Shown piece after piece: positions 1 to 7,168 of a stretch of 64,000 nt of DNA. Source of the DNA: JAWLHU01 sp049325315 (GTDB lineage Bacteria > Bacillota > Sulfobacillia > Symbiobacteriales > Symbiobacteriaceae); NCBI GenBank assembly GCA_049325315.1, contig JBMONB010000114.1, forward strand, positions 1-64,000, read 5' to 3'. Both the position numbers and the translations under genes were made by a program. The notes beneath the pieces are model-generated. The model did not search any database. It had not been told where the DNA came from and saw only the letters and a list, made by a program, of their open reading frames with translations. Every line of letters begins with the position of its first letter. Position 1 is the stretch's first letter.

Positions 1-42
1 TCGTGGAGCGGACCGGTACTAATCGGCCGAGGGCTTGATTTC
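1..42 (+). rRNA. 23S ribosomal RNA, 3' end only
   Basis: The first bases match the conserved 3' terminus of bacterial 23S rRNA (the GGACCGGTACTAATCGG stretch followed by the closing GAGGGCTTGA). The rest of the gene lies upstream of the window. A 5S gene and a tRNA cluster follow on the same strand, as expected for an rrn operon. The exact 3' end is approximate. Confidence 0.92.
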
Positions 43-112
43 CCAAGAGACCTTCACGTGAGCTTCACAACACCACTGTACAGTTTTGAGGGTGTCACAC
101 TGACATCTCAAT

Positions 113-133
113 AGGTTTAGGGTAGCTTTGCTG
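113..133 (+). repeat. Decayed copy of the 5S rRNA 5' end in the 23S-5S spacer
   Basis: Bases 116-133 match bases 251-268, the first 18 nt of the 5S gene, at 15 of 18 positions, with all three differences being transitions; the flanking bases ATAGG and ATAAG also agree. The copy stops after this stretch and runs into an unrelated hairpin, so it is not a functional 5S gene. It could be a duplication relic or a shared processing signal. Confidence 0.45.
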
Positions 134-134
134 C

Positions 135-203
135 GTAAACATGCCATACGGCATGTTTACGGGGCGGCCACCGTTCAAAAAGGGAAGGCCAAGTGTGGCC
201 GCC
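135..203 (+). other. Two stem-loops in the 23S-5S spacer, probable processing stems
   Basis: Bases 135-145 and 150-160 form a perfect 11-bp stem with a 4-nt loop (ATAC). Bases 163-171 (GGCGGCCAC) pair perfectly with 195-203 (GTGGCCGCC). Neither is followed by a U-run, so pre-rRNA folding or RNase III-type processing is more likely than termination. Function is inferred from position. Confidence 0.5.
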
Positions 204-250
204 TCGGCCGAGGCTTAGCCGCCCTTTTACGACGGTTCACCCACTATAAG

Positions 251-361
251 TTTAGGGCGGCTTTGCCGAGGGGGATCACCCGTTCCCATTCCGAACACGG
301 CCGTTAAGCCCCTCAGGGCCGATGGTACTCCGCAAGGGGGAGAGTAGGTCGCTGCCCAAAC
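251..361 (+). rRNA. rrf: 5S ribosomal RNA
   Basis: The conserved internal 5S block CCGTTCCCATTCCGAACACG and the later GATGGTACTCCGCAAGG and GGGAGAGTAGGTC stretches are present in the right order over about 111 nt. The 5' TTTAGGGCGG pairs with the 3' end CTGCCCAAAC. It lies about 210 nt after the 23S end and 97 nt before the first tRNA gene. Confidence 0.95.
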
Positions 362-431
362 TTCTTTCTTGGATCTGGTAGCAGCCCTTGGCCACATCGT
401 GGCCTGGGGCCGCCGCCGAAAACTTTTGCTT

Positions 432-454
432 CCCCGACATTTCGTCGGGGTTTA
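432..454 (+). other. Stem-loop between 5S rRNA and tRNA cluster
   Basis: CCCCGAC (432-438) pairs with GTCGGGG (444-450) over a 5-nt loop and is followed by TTTA. The U-run is too short for a confident terminator and the tRNA genes follow within 4 nt, so it may be a processing stem or a leaky terminator. Confidence 0.35.
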
Positions 455-457
455 TAC

Positions 458-531
458 TGGGGATTGGGGTAACGGTAGCCCGGCTGACTCTGGATCAGCT
501 AGTCTAGGTTCGAATCCTAGATCCCCAACCA
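458..531 (+). tRNA. tRNA-Gln (CTG)
   Basis: The cloverleaf has acceptor TGGGGAT/ATCCCCA, an anticodon stem GCTGA/TCAGC around loop CTCTGGA (anticodon CTG) and T-arm loop TTCGAAT. The CCA end is encoded. Confidence 0.93.
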
Positions 532-536
532 CGTTT

Positions 537-612
537 GGCCCCATCGTCTAGAGGCCTAGGACGGCGCCCTCTCACGGCGCAAACTGGGGTTCGAATCCCC
601 ATGGGGTCACCA
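537..612 (+). tRNA. tRNA-Glu (CTC)
   Basis: The acceptor GGCCCCA/TGGGGTC, anticodon stem GCGCC/GGCGC with loop CTCTCAC (anticodon CTC) and a T-loop GTTCGAAT are intact. CCA is encoded. Confidence 0.93.
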
Positions 613-649
613 CTGCATCGCTGTTCAGGTGGTGCGCAAGAGTCCACTT

Positions 650-732
650 GTCGGAGTGGCGGAATTGGCAGACGCGTACGTTTGAGGGGCGTATGGGCAA
701 CCGTGCGGGTTCAAGTCCCGCCTCCGACACCA
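650..732 (+). tRNA. tRNA-Leu (GAG)
   Basis: A class II tRNA with acceptor GTCGGAG/CTCCGAC and anticodon loop TTGAGGG (anticodon GAG). The variable arm is present and CCA is encoded. Confidence 0.93.
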
Positions 733-734
733 AG

Positions 735-758
735 GCGTTAACGCAAACCCGTTAACGC
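735..758 (+). other. Stem-loop between two tRNA-Leu genes
   Basis: GCGTTAACG is followed a few bases later by its complement CGTTAACGC, giving a 9-bp stem in the short spacer. Similar strong stems lie at 1088-1116, 1218-1241 and 1589-1611 in other spacers of the cluster, which suggests spacer hairpins used in tRNA processing. Confidence 0.5.
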
Positions 759-763
759 GTCCC

Positions 764-854
764 GCAGATGTGGCGGAATTGGCAGACGCGCACGGCTCAG
801 GACCGTGTCGGGTAATCACTCCCGGTGGGAGTTCGACTCTCCCCATCTGCACCA
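764..854 (+). tRNA. tRNA-Leu (CAG)
   Basis: A class II tRNA with acceptor GCAGATG/CATCTGC, anticodon stem CACGG/CCGTG around loop CTCAGGA (anticodon CAG) and a long variable arm. CCA is encoded. Confidence 0.94.
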
Positions 855-879
855 ACCGTGGAGCGGCAGCTCCACCCAT

Positions 880-955
880 GCTGATGTAGCTCAGTAGGTA
901 GAGCACGTCCTTGGTAAGGACGAGGTCACCGGTTCGATCCCGGTCATCAGCTCCA
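880..955 (+). tRNA. tRNA-Thr (GGT)
   Basis: The acceptor GCTGATG/CATCAGC, anticodon stem CGTCC/GGACG with loop TTGGTAA (anticodon GGT) and T-loop GTTCGATC are intact. CCA is encoded. Confidence 0.94.
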
Positions 956-1006
956 CTGGCGGCGGGCGGAACGCTCGATTCCGCTCGCCGCACCCCAACT
1001 GTATAG

Positions 1007-1082
1007 GCGCCGGTAGCTCAGTGGATAGAGTACCTGACTACGAATCAGGTGGTCGTAGGTTCGAATCCTGCCCGGCGCGCCA
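1007..1082 (+). tRNA. tRNA-Arg (ACG)
   Basis: The acceptor GCGCCGG/CCGGCGC and anticodon stem CCTGA/TCAGG around CTACGAA give anticodon ACG, whose A34 is normally edited to inosine to read CGN codons. CCA is encoded. Confidence 0.94.
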
Positions 1083-1087
1083 GAGCT

Positions 1088-1116
1088 GAGTTGGTCGTTT
1101 CACAGACGACCAACTC
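1088..1116 (+). other. Perfect 11-bp stem-loop between the two tRNA-Arg genes
   Basis: Bases 1088-1098 pair perfectly with 1106-1116 across a 7-nt loop. There is no U-run, so it is more likely a processing or stability stem than a terminator. Confidence 0.5.
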
Positions 1117-1133
1117 GGTACCCAACTTCAGAT

Positions 1134-1209
1134 GCGCCCGTAGCTCAGGGGATAGAGCGCTTGCCTCCGGAGCAAGAGGTCGTAGGTTCGAATCCTGCCG
1201 GGCGCGCCA
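1134..1209 (+). tRNA. tRNA-Arg (CCG)
   Basis: The acceptor GCGCCCG/CGGGCGC and anticodon stem CTTGC/GCAAG around loop CTCCGGA give anticodon CCG. CCA is encoded. Confidence 0.94.
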
Positions 1210-1247
1210 TACAAAAGGGCAGAGTCCCCAAGCTCTGCCCCACATAC

Positions 1248-1323
<76 letters not shown>

Positions 1324-1330
1324 GTCTCAC

Positions 1331-1408
1331 GCAGGCCGTAGCTCAGTTGGTTAGAGCGCCAGATTGTGGCTCTGGAGGTCGCCGGTTCGACTCCGGTCGG
1401 TCTGCCCA
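1331..1408 (+). tRNA. tRNA-His (GTG)
   Basis: The anticodon stem CCAGA/TCTGG encloses loop TTGTGGC (anticodon GTG). The acceptor CAGGCCG/CGGTCTG is extended by the extra G(-1) at 1331 opposite C73, the usual tRNA-His identity element. CCA is encoded. Confidence 0.94.
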
Positions 1409-1414
1409 TTTGTT

Positions 1415-1490
<76 letters not shown>

Positions 1491-1506
1491 GGGTTCCGGA
1501 TTCTTT

Positions 1507-1583
1507 CGGGCTGTGGCGCAGCTTGGTAGCGCGCTTCCTTGGGGTGGAAGAGGTCGTGGGTTCAAATCCCGCCAGCCCGACCA
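1507..1583 (+). tRNA. tRNA-Pro (GGG)
   Basis: The acceptor CGGGCTG/CAGCCCG and anticodon stem CTTCC/GGAAG around loop TTGGGGT give anticodon GGG. CCA is encoded. Confidence 0.94.
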
Positions 1584-1617
1584 CCAGACAGAACGTGCTT
1601 CGCACGTTCTGATCGTT

Positions 1618-1695
<78 letters not shown>

Positions 1696-1708
1696 CATAG
1701 GACCGCAG

Positions 1709-1745
1709 GACGCCAGTGGGAAACTGCTGGCGTCTCTTCGTTTTC
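1709..1745 (+). terminator. Terminator of the rRNA-tRNA operon
   Basis: GACGCCAG (1709-1716) pairs with CTGGCGTC (1727-1734) and is followed by the T-rich stretch TCTTCGTTTTCTC. It lies 15 nt after the last tRNA. Confidence 0.75.
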
Positions 1746-1898
1746 TCCAGAACATGCTCAGGTGCCGCTGAGGAGTGACACCCAACCGTTACAACTGCCG
1801 GGTGTTTCCTGTACGCTTCCGGCAGGAGTCGGCGAGTCGCGAGGCCAATACTTAGTGGTGCGAAGTATATATCACACAAACTGATAGGGGTCTTTTTC

Positions 1899-3122
1899 GT
1901 GGCTGTCGCGTCGGGTGGCGTCATGCATGTCATGCGTCACCGCAACTTCCGGCTCTTCTGGTTCGGTTTCCTGGTCTCTAACTCCGGGGCATGGATTCAG
2001 TCGGTGGCCCAGGCCTGGCTGGTCTACGAGATCTCCGGCAGTGCCGTCTGGCTTGGCGCCGTCGGTTTTGCGCGGGCCTTTCCGTTGATCTTTCTGTCCC
2101 TGATCGGTGGTACCGTGGCAGATCGATTTCCCAAGCGCAGAATCCTCTATATCACCCAGACCGTACAGTTGGTCAATGCCCTCCTGCTCGGAACCCTGAC
2201 GGCGATGGGGTGGGTAGAGGTCTGGCATGTCATTCTGATTTCGACAATCTCTGCGTCGGCCCAGGCCTTCGACCAGCCAACCCGGCAGTCTCTCGTGCCA
2301 CGGCTTGTCAGCAAGGAGGACCTGCACCGGGCCATCTCCCTGAACGCCATCGCCTTTAACGGGGCATCGCTCTTCGGGCCGCCTCTGACCGGCCTGTTGG
2401 TCCCCTGGCTTGGCCTGGCGGGCGCCTTCTTTGTGAACGCGGCCAGCTTTGCGGCGGTCTTTGTCGCTCTTACGTTGATGGATTTTCCCGTGCATATCGA
2501 CCGGTCCCGGCGGCAGTCCATGCTGGCCGACCTTTTGGAAGGGCTCCGCTTTGTTGCCCGCAGCCCGGTGATTCTGGCGCTGATCTCGATGGCAGCTGTC
2601 ACCTCGTTCTTTGCTAGGCCCTACCAACAGTTCATCGCCGTCTTTGCAAAGGATGTTCTCCATGGCGATGTGGGCATGCTGGGCTTTATGCAGGGGGCGC
2701 CGGCCCTGGGAACTGTGCTCTTCATGCTGGCGGTGGCCTCGCTGGGCGATATCGAGTGGAAGGGAAAGCTGCTGCTTGGGGCGGGCTTCTCATTTACCCT
2801 CGCGCTGATCGGCTTCGCGTGGTCGAGCAACCTCTCCCTGTCGCTCTTCCTGCTGGTCCTGGTCGGCGGTTTTAACATGACCTGGCAGACGACGGTCAAC
2901 ACGCTGCTGCAAAGCAATGTGGATGATGAGATGCGGGGCCGCGTCATGTCGACCTTCACCATTACCGGACTGGCGATGATGCCGCTCGGGCAGGGGCCGA
3001 TGGGCTTGTCGGTGGAACGATTTGGCCCACAGGTGGCGCTGACCCTCGGGGCGGCGATCTCGCTGGGCTGGATTGCTTACATCGGATTGGTGCGGGTCAG
3101 GAAGGTCCTTCACTTGCGATAA
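1899..3122 (+). CDS. Major facilitator superfamily transporter
   Basis: A 407-residue membrane protein with the usual 12-helix MFS pattern. The N-terminus (RHRNFRLFWFG, then a GAWIQSVAQAWLV helix) and the loop after helix 2 (GGTVADRFPKRR) match the EntS-like drug/siderophore exporter branch of the MFS; the later RGRVMSTFTITGL segment is also typical. The substrate cannot be read from the sequence. The GTG at 1899 is preceded by GATAGGGG at a spacing of about 8 nt; an in-frame ATG at 1923 would also give a complete protein. The gene stands alone between the rRNA-tRNA terminator and its own terminator at 3140, so it is monocistronic. Confidence 0.85.
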   Translation: MAVASGGVMHVMRHRNFRLFWFGFLVSNSGAWIQSVAQAWLVYEISGSAVWLGAVGFARAFPLIFLSLIGGTVADRFPKRRILYITQTVQLVNALLLGTLTAMGWVEVWHVILISTISASAQAFDQPTRQSLVPRLVSKEDLHRAISLNAIAFNGASLFGPPLTGLLVPWLGLAGAFFVNAASFAAVFVALTLMDFPVHIDRSRRQSMLADLLEGLRFVARSPVILALISMAAVTSFFARPYQQFIAVFAKDVLHGDVGMLGFMQGAPALGTVLFMLAVASLGDIEWKGKLLLGAGFSFTLALIGFAWSSNLSLSLFLLVLVGGFNMTWQTTVNTLLQSNVDDEMRGRVMSTFTITGLAMMPLGQGPMGLSVERFGPQVALTLGAAISLGWIAYIGLVRVRKVLHLR

Positions 3123-3139
3123 ACAGCGTATGGCCTGCG

Positions 3140-3168
3140 GGCTGCTGAGTGATCAGCAGCCCTTTTTG
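3140..3168 (+). terminator. Terminator after the MFS gene
   Basis: GGGCTGCTGA (3140-3149) and TCAGCAGCCC (3154-3163) form a perfect 10-bp stem with a GTGA loop followed by five T residues. Confidence 0.88.
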
Positions 3169-3218
3169 CTGCGCCGCTTCTGGGTAGACTACGGCTGTGA
3201 GTAAAGGGAGGGACCTGC

Positions 3219-4775
3219 ATGGCAGTCAGCGAGTACCGGCCCGAACCGTTCACCAACTTTGCAGATGAGCGGAATCGTCGGGCCTTTGAGGCGGCACTGG
3301 AGACGGTATCCGGGCAGTTGGGGCGATCCTATCCGCTGATTATCAGCGGTGACCGCATTACCGATGGCGAGCGCTTTGACTCCACCAATCCGGCCAACCC
3401 AACCGAGGTAATCGGCCAGGTGGTCAAGGCGGGGCGGAATCACTTTGAGCAGGCGATGCAGGCAGCCCAGGCGGCCTTTGAGACCTGGAGCCGGACCGAT
3501 CCGGCTGCCCGGAGTCGGATTCTGCTGAAGGCTGCGGCCAACCTGCGCCGGCGCAAGCACGAGTTCTCGGCCTGGCTGGTGCTGGAGGTGGGGAAGACAT
3601 GGCCGGAGGCCGATGCGGACACGGCAGAGGCGATCGACTTCCTCGAGTTCTACGCCCGCGAGATGATCCGTCTCACCCGGGAGGACAGACTAACCCGGAT
3701 ACCGTTCGAGGACAACGAACTGACCTACGTGCCGCTTGGGGTGGGCGCGGTGATACCGCCCTTTAACTTCCCGCTGGCCATCGCCCTTGGCATGACCGCA
3801 TCGGCGATTGTGACGGGCAACACGGTGCTCCTGAAGCCCGCTGTGCCGGCCCCGGTCATTGGCTTCAAGCTGGTCGAACTGCTGGAGGAGGCCGGGCTGC
3901 CGCAAGGGGTAGTCAATTACCTACCATCGCCGGAGCCGGACGTGGGCGAGTGGATGGTGAGCGACCCGCACACCCGGTTTGTCAGTTTCACGGGCTCGCG
4001 GGACGTGGGGGTGAAGATCTTCGAGGCGGCGGCCAGGGTGCATCCGGGCCAGAAGTGGCTCAAGCGGGTAGTGGCTGAGATGGGCGGCAAGGATGCGATC
4101 GTTGTGGACCGGGACGCCGACCTGGAGGCGGCGGCCAACGGCATCGTCTCCGCAGCCTTCGGCTTTGGTGGGCAGAAGTGCTCCGCCTGCTCCCGGGCGA
4201 TCATTCACCACGAGGTCTATGACCGGGTGCTGGAGATGGCGGTCGATCGGACCCGGGCGCTGCGGGTGGGCGACCCCCGGGACTACAACACGTCGTACGG
4301 ACCGCTGGCGGGGGAGCGCTACTACCAGCGGGTGCTCTCGTACATCGAGATCGGCAAGGGCGAGGGGCGGCTGATGACCGGAGGCGGACCGGCGCCCAGC
4401 GATACCGGCGGCTACTTCGTTCAGCCCACGATCTTTGCGGATGTGGAGCCCAACGCCCGCATCGCCCAGGAGGAGATCTTCGGGCCGGTGGTCGCCTTCC
4501 ACCGGGCGCCCGACTTCCGCTCGGCCATCGCTATGGCCAACGACACGGAGTACGGGCTGACGGGAGCGGTCTACTCCCGGAACCGGGAGCACCTGGAGTA
4601 CGCCCGGCGTGAGTACCACGTGGGGAATCTCTACTTCAATCGCAAGTGCACCGGGGCGCTGGTCGGGGTGCACCCCTTTGGTGGGTTCAAGATGTCGGGA
4701 ACCGATTCCAAGGCGGGGGGTCACGACTACCTGACGCTCTTCATGCAGGCGAAATCGGTCTCCGAGGCGCTCTGA
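3219..4775 (+). CDS. rocA: L-glutamate gamma-semialdehyde (P5C) dehydrogenase, copy 1
   Basis: A 518-residue aldehyde dehydrogenase of the RocA/PruA type, which oxidises glutamate gamma-semialdehyde (from proline or arginine) to glutamate with NAD+. The general base Glu287 sits in VAEMGGKD and the catalytic Cys321 in GFGGQKCSACSRA; the C-terminal HPFGGFKMSGTDSKAGG is typical of this branch. The oxyanion-hole motif is IPPFNFP (Phe182-Asn183) where the second copy and most relatives have PWNFP. ATG 3219 follows AAAGGGAGGG at good spacing. The gene has its own terminator-flanked unit. A paralog of nearly equal length is at 7169, on the other side of a peptidase gene; no proline dehydrogenase gene is present in the window. 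Confidence 0.9.
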   Translation: MAVSEYRPEPFTNFADERNRRAFEAALETVSGQLGRSYPLIISGDRITDGERFDSTNPANPTEVIGQVVKAGRNHFEQAMQAAQAAFETWSRTDPAARSRILLKAAANLRRRKHEFSAWLVLEVGKTWPEADADTAEAIDFLEFYAREMIRLTREDRLTRIPFEDNELTYVPLGVGAVIPPFNFPLAIALGMTASAIVTGNTVLLKPAVPAPVIGFKLVELLEEAGLPQGVVNYLPSPEPDVGEWMVSDPHTRFVSFTGSRDVGVKIFEAAARVHPGQKWLKRVVAEMGGKDAIVVDRDADLEAAANGIVSAAFGFGGQKCSACSRAIIHHEVYDRVLEMAVDRTRALRVGDPRDYNTSYGPLAGERYYQRVLSYIEIGKGEGRLMTGGGPAPSDTGGYFVQPTIFADVEPNARIAQEEIFGPVVAFHRAPDFRSAIAMANDTEYGLTGAVYSRNREHLEYARREYHVGNLYFNRKCTGALVGVHPFGGFKMSGTDSKAGGHDYLTLFMQAKSVSEAL

Positions 4776-4787
4776 CGGAGAAGGTGA

Positions 4788-4826
4788 AGGCCCGGCACTC
4801 AATCTGTGCCGGGCCTCAATCTTCCT
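4788..4826. terminator. Bidirectional terminator between rocA copy 1 and the peptidase gene
   Basis: Bases 4788-4798 pair perfectly with 4806-4816 (11 bp, 7-nt loop). The hairpin lies in the 51-nt gap between two convergent genes, with CAATCTTCCTC on the plus side. Confidence 0.8.
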
Positions 4827-7013
4827 CTAGGGCCAGGGAATCAGGGGACGGTAGACCGCCCGGTCGGAGGGCAGGATTCCCCGCTCGGCAAAGAACTGAT
4901 TGAGCTCCCGGCCGCTGATCTCCTCGGCCAGCGCTACGAAGTCGGCGGTGGTGACAATCTGAAAGCGGTAGCGCTCCACCCACTGCCGGATCAGTCGGTC
5001 GAAGAGTTCCGGACCGATCTCCCGTTCCAGTTCCGCCAAAGTGTCGGCGCCCATGATATAGACACCGCGGCCGTAATCGGCCGGGTAGGCTGCGTATTCC
5101 CGGGACGAACTGGAGGTACGCAGCCCGGCGGGCAGAAAGCGGTTCGTGGCAGGCGGGGCCACAGGGGCGCCAAAGGTACGGGAGGCAAGCCGGTCGCCAT
5201 AGCGGGCGAAGGCCTCGTCGAGCCAGGGCTCGGTGTACTGGTCGTTTCCGATCAGCCCATAGAACCACTGGTGGGCCAGTTCATGGTAGACGACGATCCG
5301 CCAGGACTCGTTAGCAGGGTTGATCGGGTAGGTGAAGAAGAGGCCGGGGTACTCAATGCCGGAACAGCAGCTGACCACCAGGTCGCTGTAGGGGTAAGGT
5401 CCAAAGCGCTGGTGAAAGAGCTCGAGGGCCCGAACGGTCTCCATGGAGACTTGATCGACCCAGAACTGCTCGGTATGCAGCACCTGCACCCGCACAGAAT
5501 CGGCCTGCGTCACCCGCTCCACGAGCCCCCGCCCCCCGGCAGCCGCCCAGTCTCGCACCTGTGGGGCGTCGTACTCGTAGATCCAGCGGTCGTCTTGCTC
5601 ACGCCTGGCGACCAGGCGCCCGGTAGCGCCCAACTGGGTCCCGGCGGGTACGTCGAGGGTAACCTGGTAGTCGGCGGTCTCGTGGTAGGGCTCCCCCGGA
5701 TAGGTCGGGAAGGGGAGGAGGTTCCACCCCCGGTCGTCGAGCACCGCCAGCTGGGGGTACCAGTGGACCAGGTTAAACCGGTTGTAGCCCGTCTGGCCAA
5801 AGAGCCGGAAGGGAATAGAGCCCGGCAGGCGGGTGGTGAAGTCGATGGCGACCGCTACCCCTTCGCCGGGCTTGATCGCGCCCCCCAGCGGGACGGTCAG
5901 GTCGAGCCCACGTGCGGTGAAGGGGACGGGCCCGCCATCTACGGTTACCCGCTGCACGGCGATGTGACCGCCGTAGAGGGCGAACTGCTCGGCGTTGGCC
6001 CACAGGTTAAAGTAAAGGGTATCGACCGGGATTGACTCTCCGTTCTGCCAGTGCACCACCTGGCTGCCGGTCAGCTCCCGGCGGGCCGGCTCGTATTTCA
6101 CGTGGATCTGGTAGGCGTGGGGTGAGACATTGGGCCGTGCCCCCGGCCCTGGCGGAAGGGTTCCCAGCGCGGGCTGCGCCCGAACCGGGCTGATCTCGGC
6201 CAGGCTGGGGATCCAGGTCTTCTTGCCCCGAACGTCGGCGGTACGCATCCGCTCTTGCCAGCGGCCGAGCGCCCCCTGGCGGTCGGCGACGCCGGTGGTC
6301 CAGGTCAGGGCATCGAGCGGGCGCAGATCATCGGCGCCGATCCGGCCGTGGCGGGGCCAGTCGACCCCCCAGCGGTCCATGAGGAAGGCGGCCAGAGCGG
6401 CGGCGGCCTGCCGGTAGGCCGCCTCATCGACCTCGCTCCCGCCGGCCTGTGCCAGTTCCAGCCGGCCCAGCATGGCGGCGGCGTCCAGCGGCAGGAGTCC
6501 CGTCTCCCGGTAATACCCGGCGGGGAAGTTGGTGAGGTCGTGCCTCCAGACCTCGGCCATGCCGTGGTAGAGCCACGGGACCGCAAAGGCCGGGCTGCCC
6601 GCGGGCTGGGTGACCGCCAAGGCGACGGCGGCCTCCAGCCCGGACGCCTCGGGAGTGATCAGGCCATCCAGACTGGAGACGATGGCAAAGGGGCCTGCCG
6701 CCCGAATGGGCGCATCCACCGGCGGCCGGGCCAGGCCCGCGGGCCAGTTGGCCTTGTCGGGTACGACCCAGACATCCAGCCGCTCCGTCTTGTCGATCCG
6801 GCCATAGGAGGACTGCTGGCCCATGACCTTCTCCGCCGCCGTGACCAGGGCCTGGGTCTGGGTTGGGCGCATGGCGATTGGCCGGTGCAGGGTCACGTTC
6901 CCGTGGGTCTCGGTGAGAAACACCACCGCAGCAGCGGGCCGTTGCAGCAGGAACGGTACAGCGAGGAGCGGGAGCAGGAGCAACAGCCAGAGGAGCCTCC
7001 GGTGTCGCAACAT
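4827..7013 (-). CDS. Membrane-anchored M1-family (gluzincin) metallopeptidase
   Basis: A 728-residue protein with one N-terminal hydrophobic segment (LLWLLLLLPLLAVPFLL), so probably membrane-anchored with the enzyme outside. The zinc site is complete: HELAH at about 577-581 followed after 18 residues by Glu600 in EPWLDEAF, the HEXXH-X18-E signature of M1 peptidases. The exopeptidase motif is GIEYPG rather than GAMEN, as in many bacterial M1-like proteins. The M1 core occupies roughly residues 300-700; the first ~290 residues after the anchor are not recognised. ATG 7013 is preceded by AAGGCAGGTG at 6 nt; an upstream GTG at 7022 lies inside that site and is less likely. Its place between two P5C dehydrogenase genes suggests use of peptide-derived proline or glutamate, but it is transcribed against both. 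Confidence 0.82.
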   Translation of the reverse strand: MLRHRRLLWLLLLLPLLAVPFLLQRPAAAVVFLTETHGNVTLHRPIAMRPTQTQALVTAAEKVMGQQSSYGRIDKTERLDVWVVPDKANWPAGLARPPVDAPIRAAGPFAIVSSLDGLITPEASGLEAAVALAVTQPAGSPAFAVPWLYHGMAEVWRHDLTNFPAGYYRETGLLPLDAAAMLGRLELAQAGGSEVDEAAYRQAAAALAAFLMDRWGVDWPRHGRIGADDLRPLDALTWTTGVADRQGALGRWQERMRTADVRGKKTWIPSLAEISPVRAQPALGTLPPGPGARPNVSPHAYQIHVKYEPARRELTGSQVVHWQNGESIPVDTLYFNLWANAEQFALYGGHIAVQRVTVDGGPVPFTARGLDLTVPLGGAIKPGEGVAVAIDFTTRLPGSIPFRLFGQTGYNRFNLVHWYPQLAVLDDRGWNLLPFPTYPGEPYHETADYQVTLDVPAGTQLGATGRLVARREQDDRWIYEYDAPQVRDWAAAGGRGLVERVTQADSVRVQVLHTEQFWVDQVSMETVRALELFHQRFGPYPYSDLVVSCCSGIEYPGLFFTYPINPANESWRIVVYHELAHQWFYGLIGNDQYTEPWLDEAFARYGDRLASRTFGAPVAPPATNRFLPAGLRTSSSSREYAAYPADYGRGVYIMGADTLAELEREIGPELFDRLIRQWVERYRFQIVTTADFVALAEEISGRELNQFFAERGILPSDRAVYRPLIPWP

Positions 7014-7168
7014 TCGGTTCACCTGCCTTCGGGCTTATCGTGGACCGGCTTTGCATAGATATTTGCGATCATCTTTCCAGGCAATTGGCAAGCAGGAAGG
7101 GCTAAAATGAGAATCGAAATATACACTGTTGGATACTCCGTACTACCCCGCATAGGAGGTTGTATACG

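Noticed and set aside
7085..7108. TTGGCA followed by TAAAAT before rocA copy 2 as a promoter
   Set aside because: The spacer is only 12 bp, too short for a normal sigma-A promoter.
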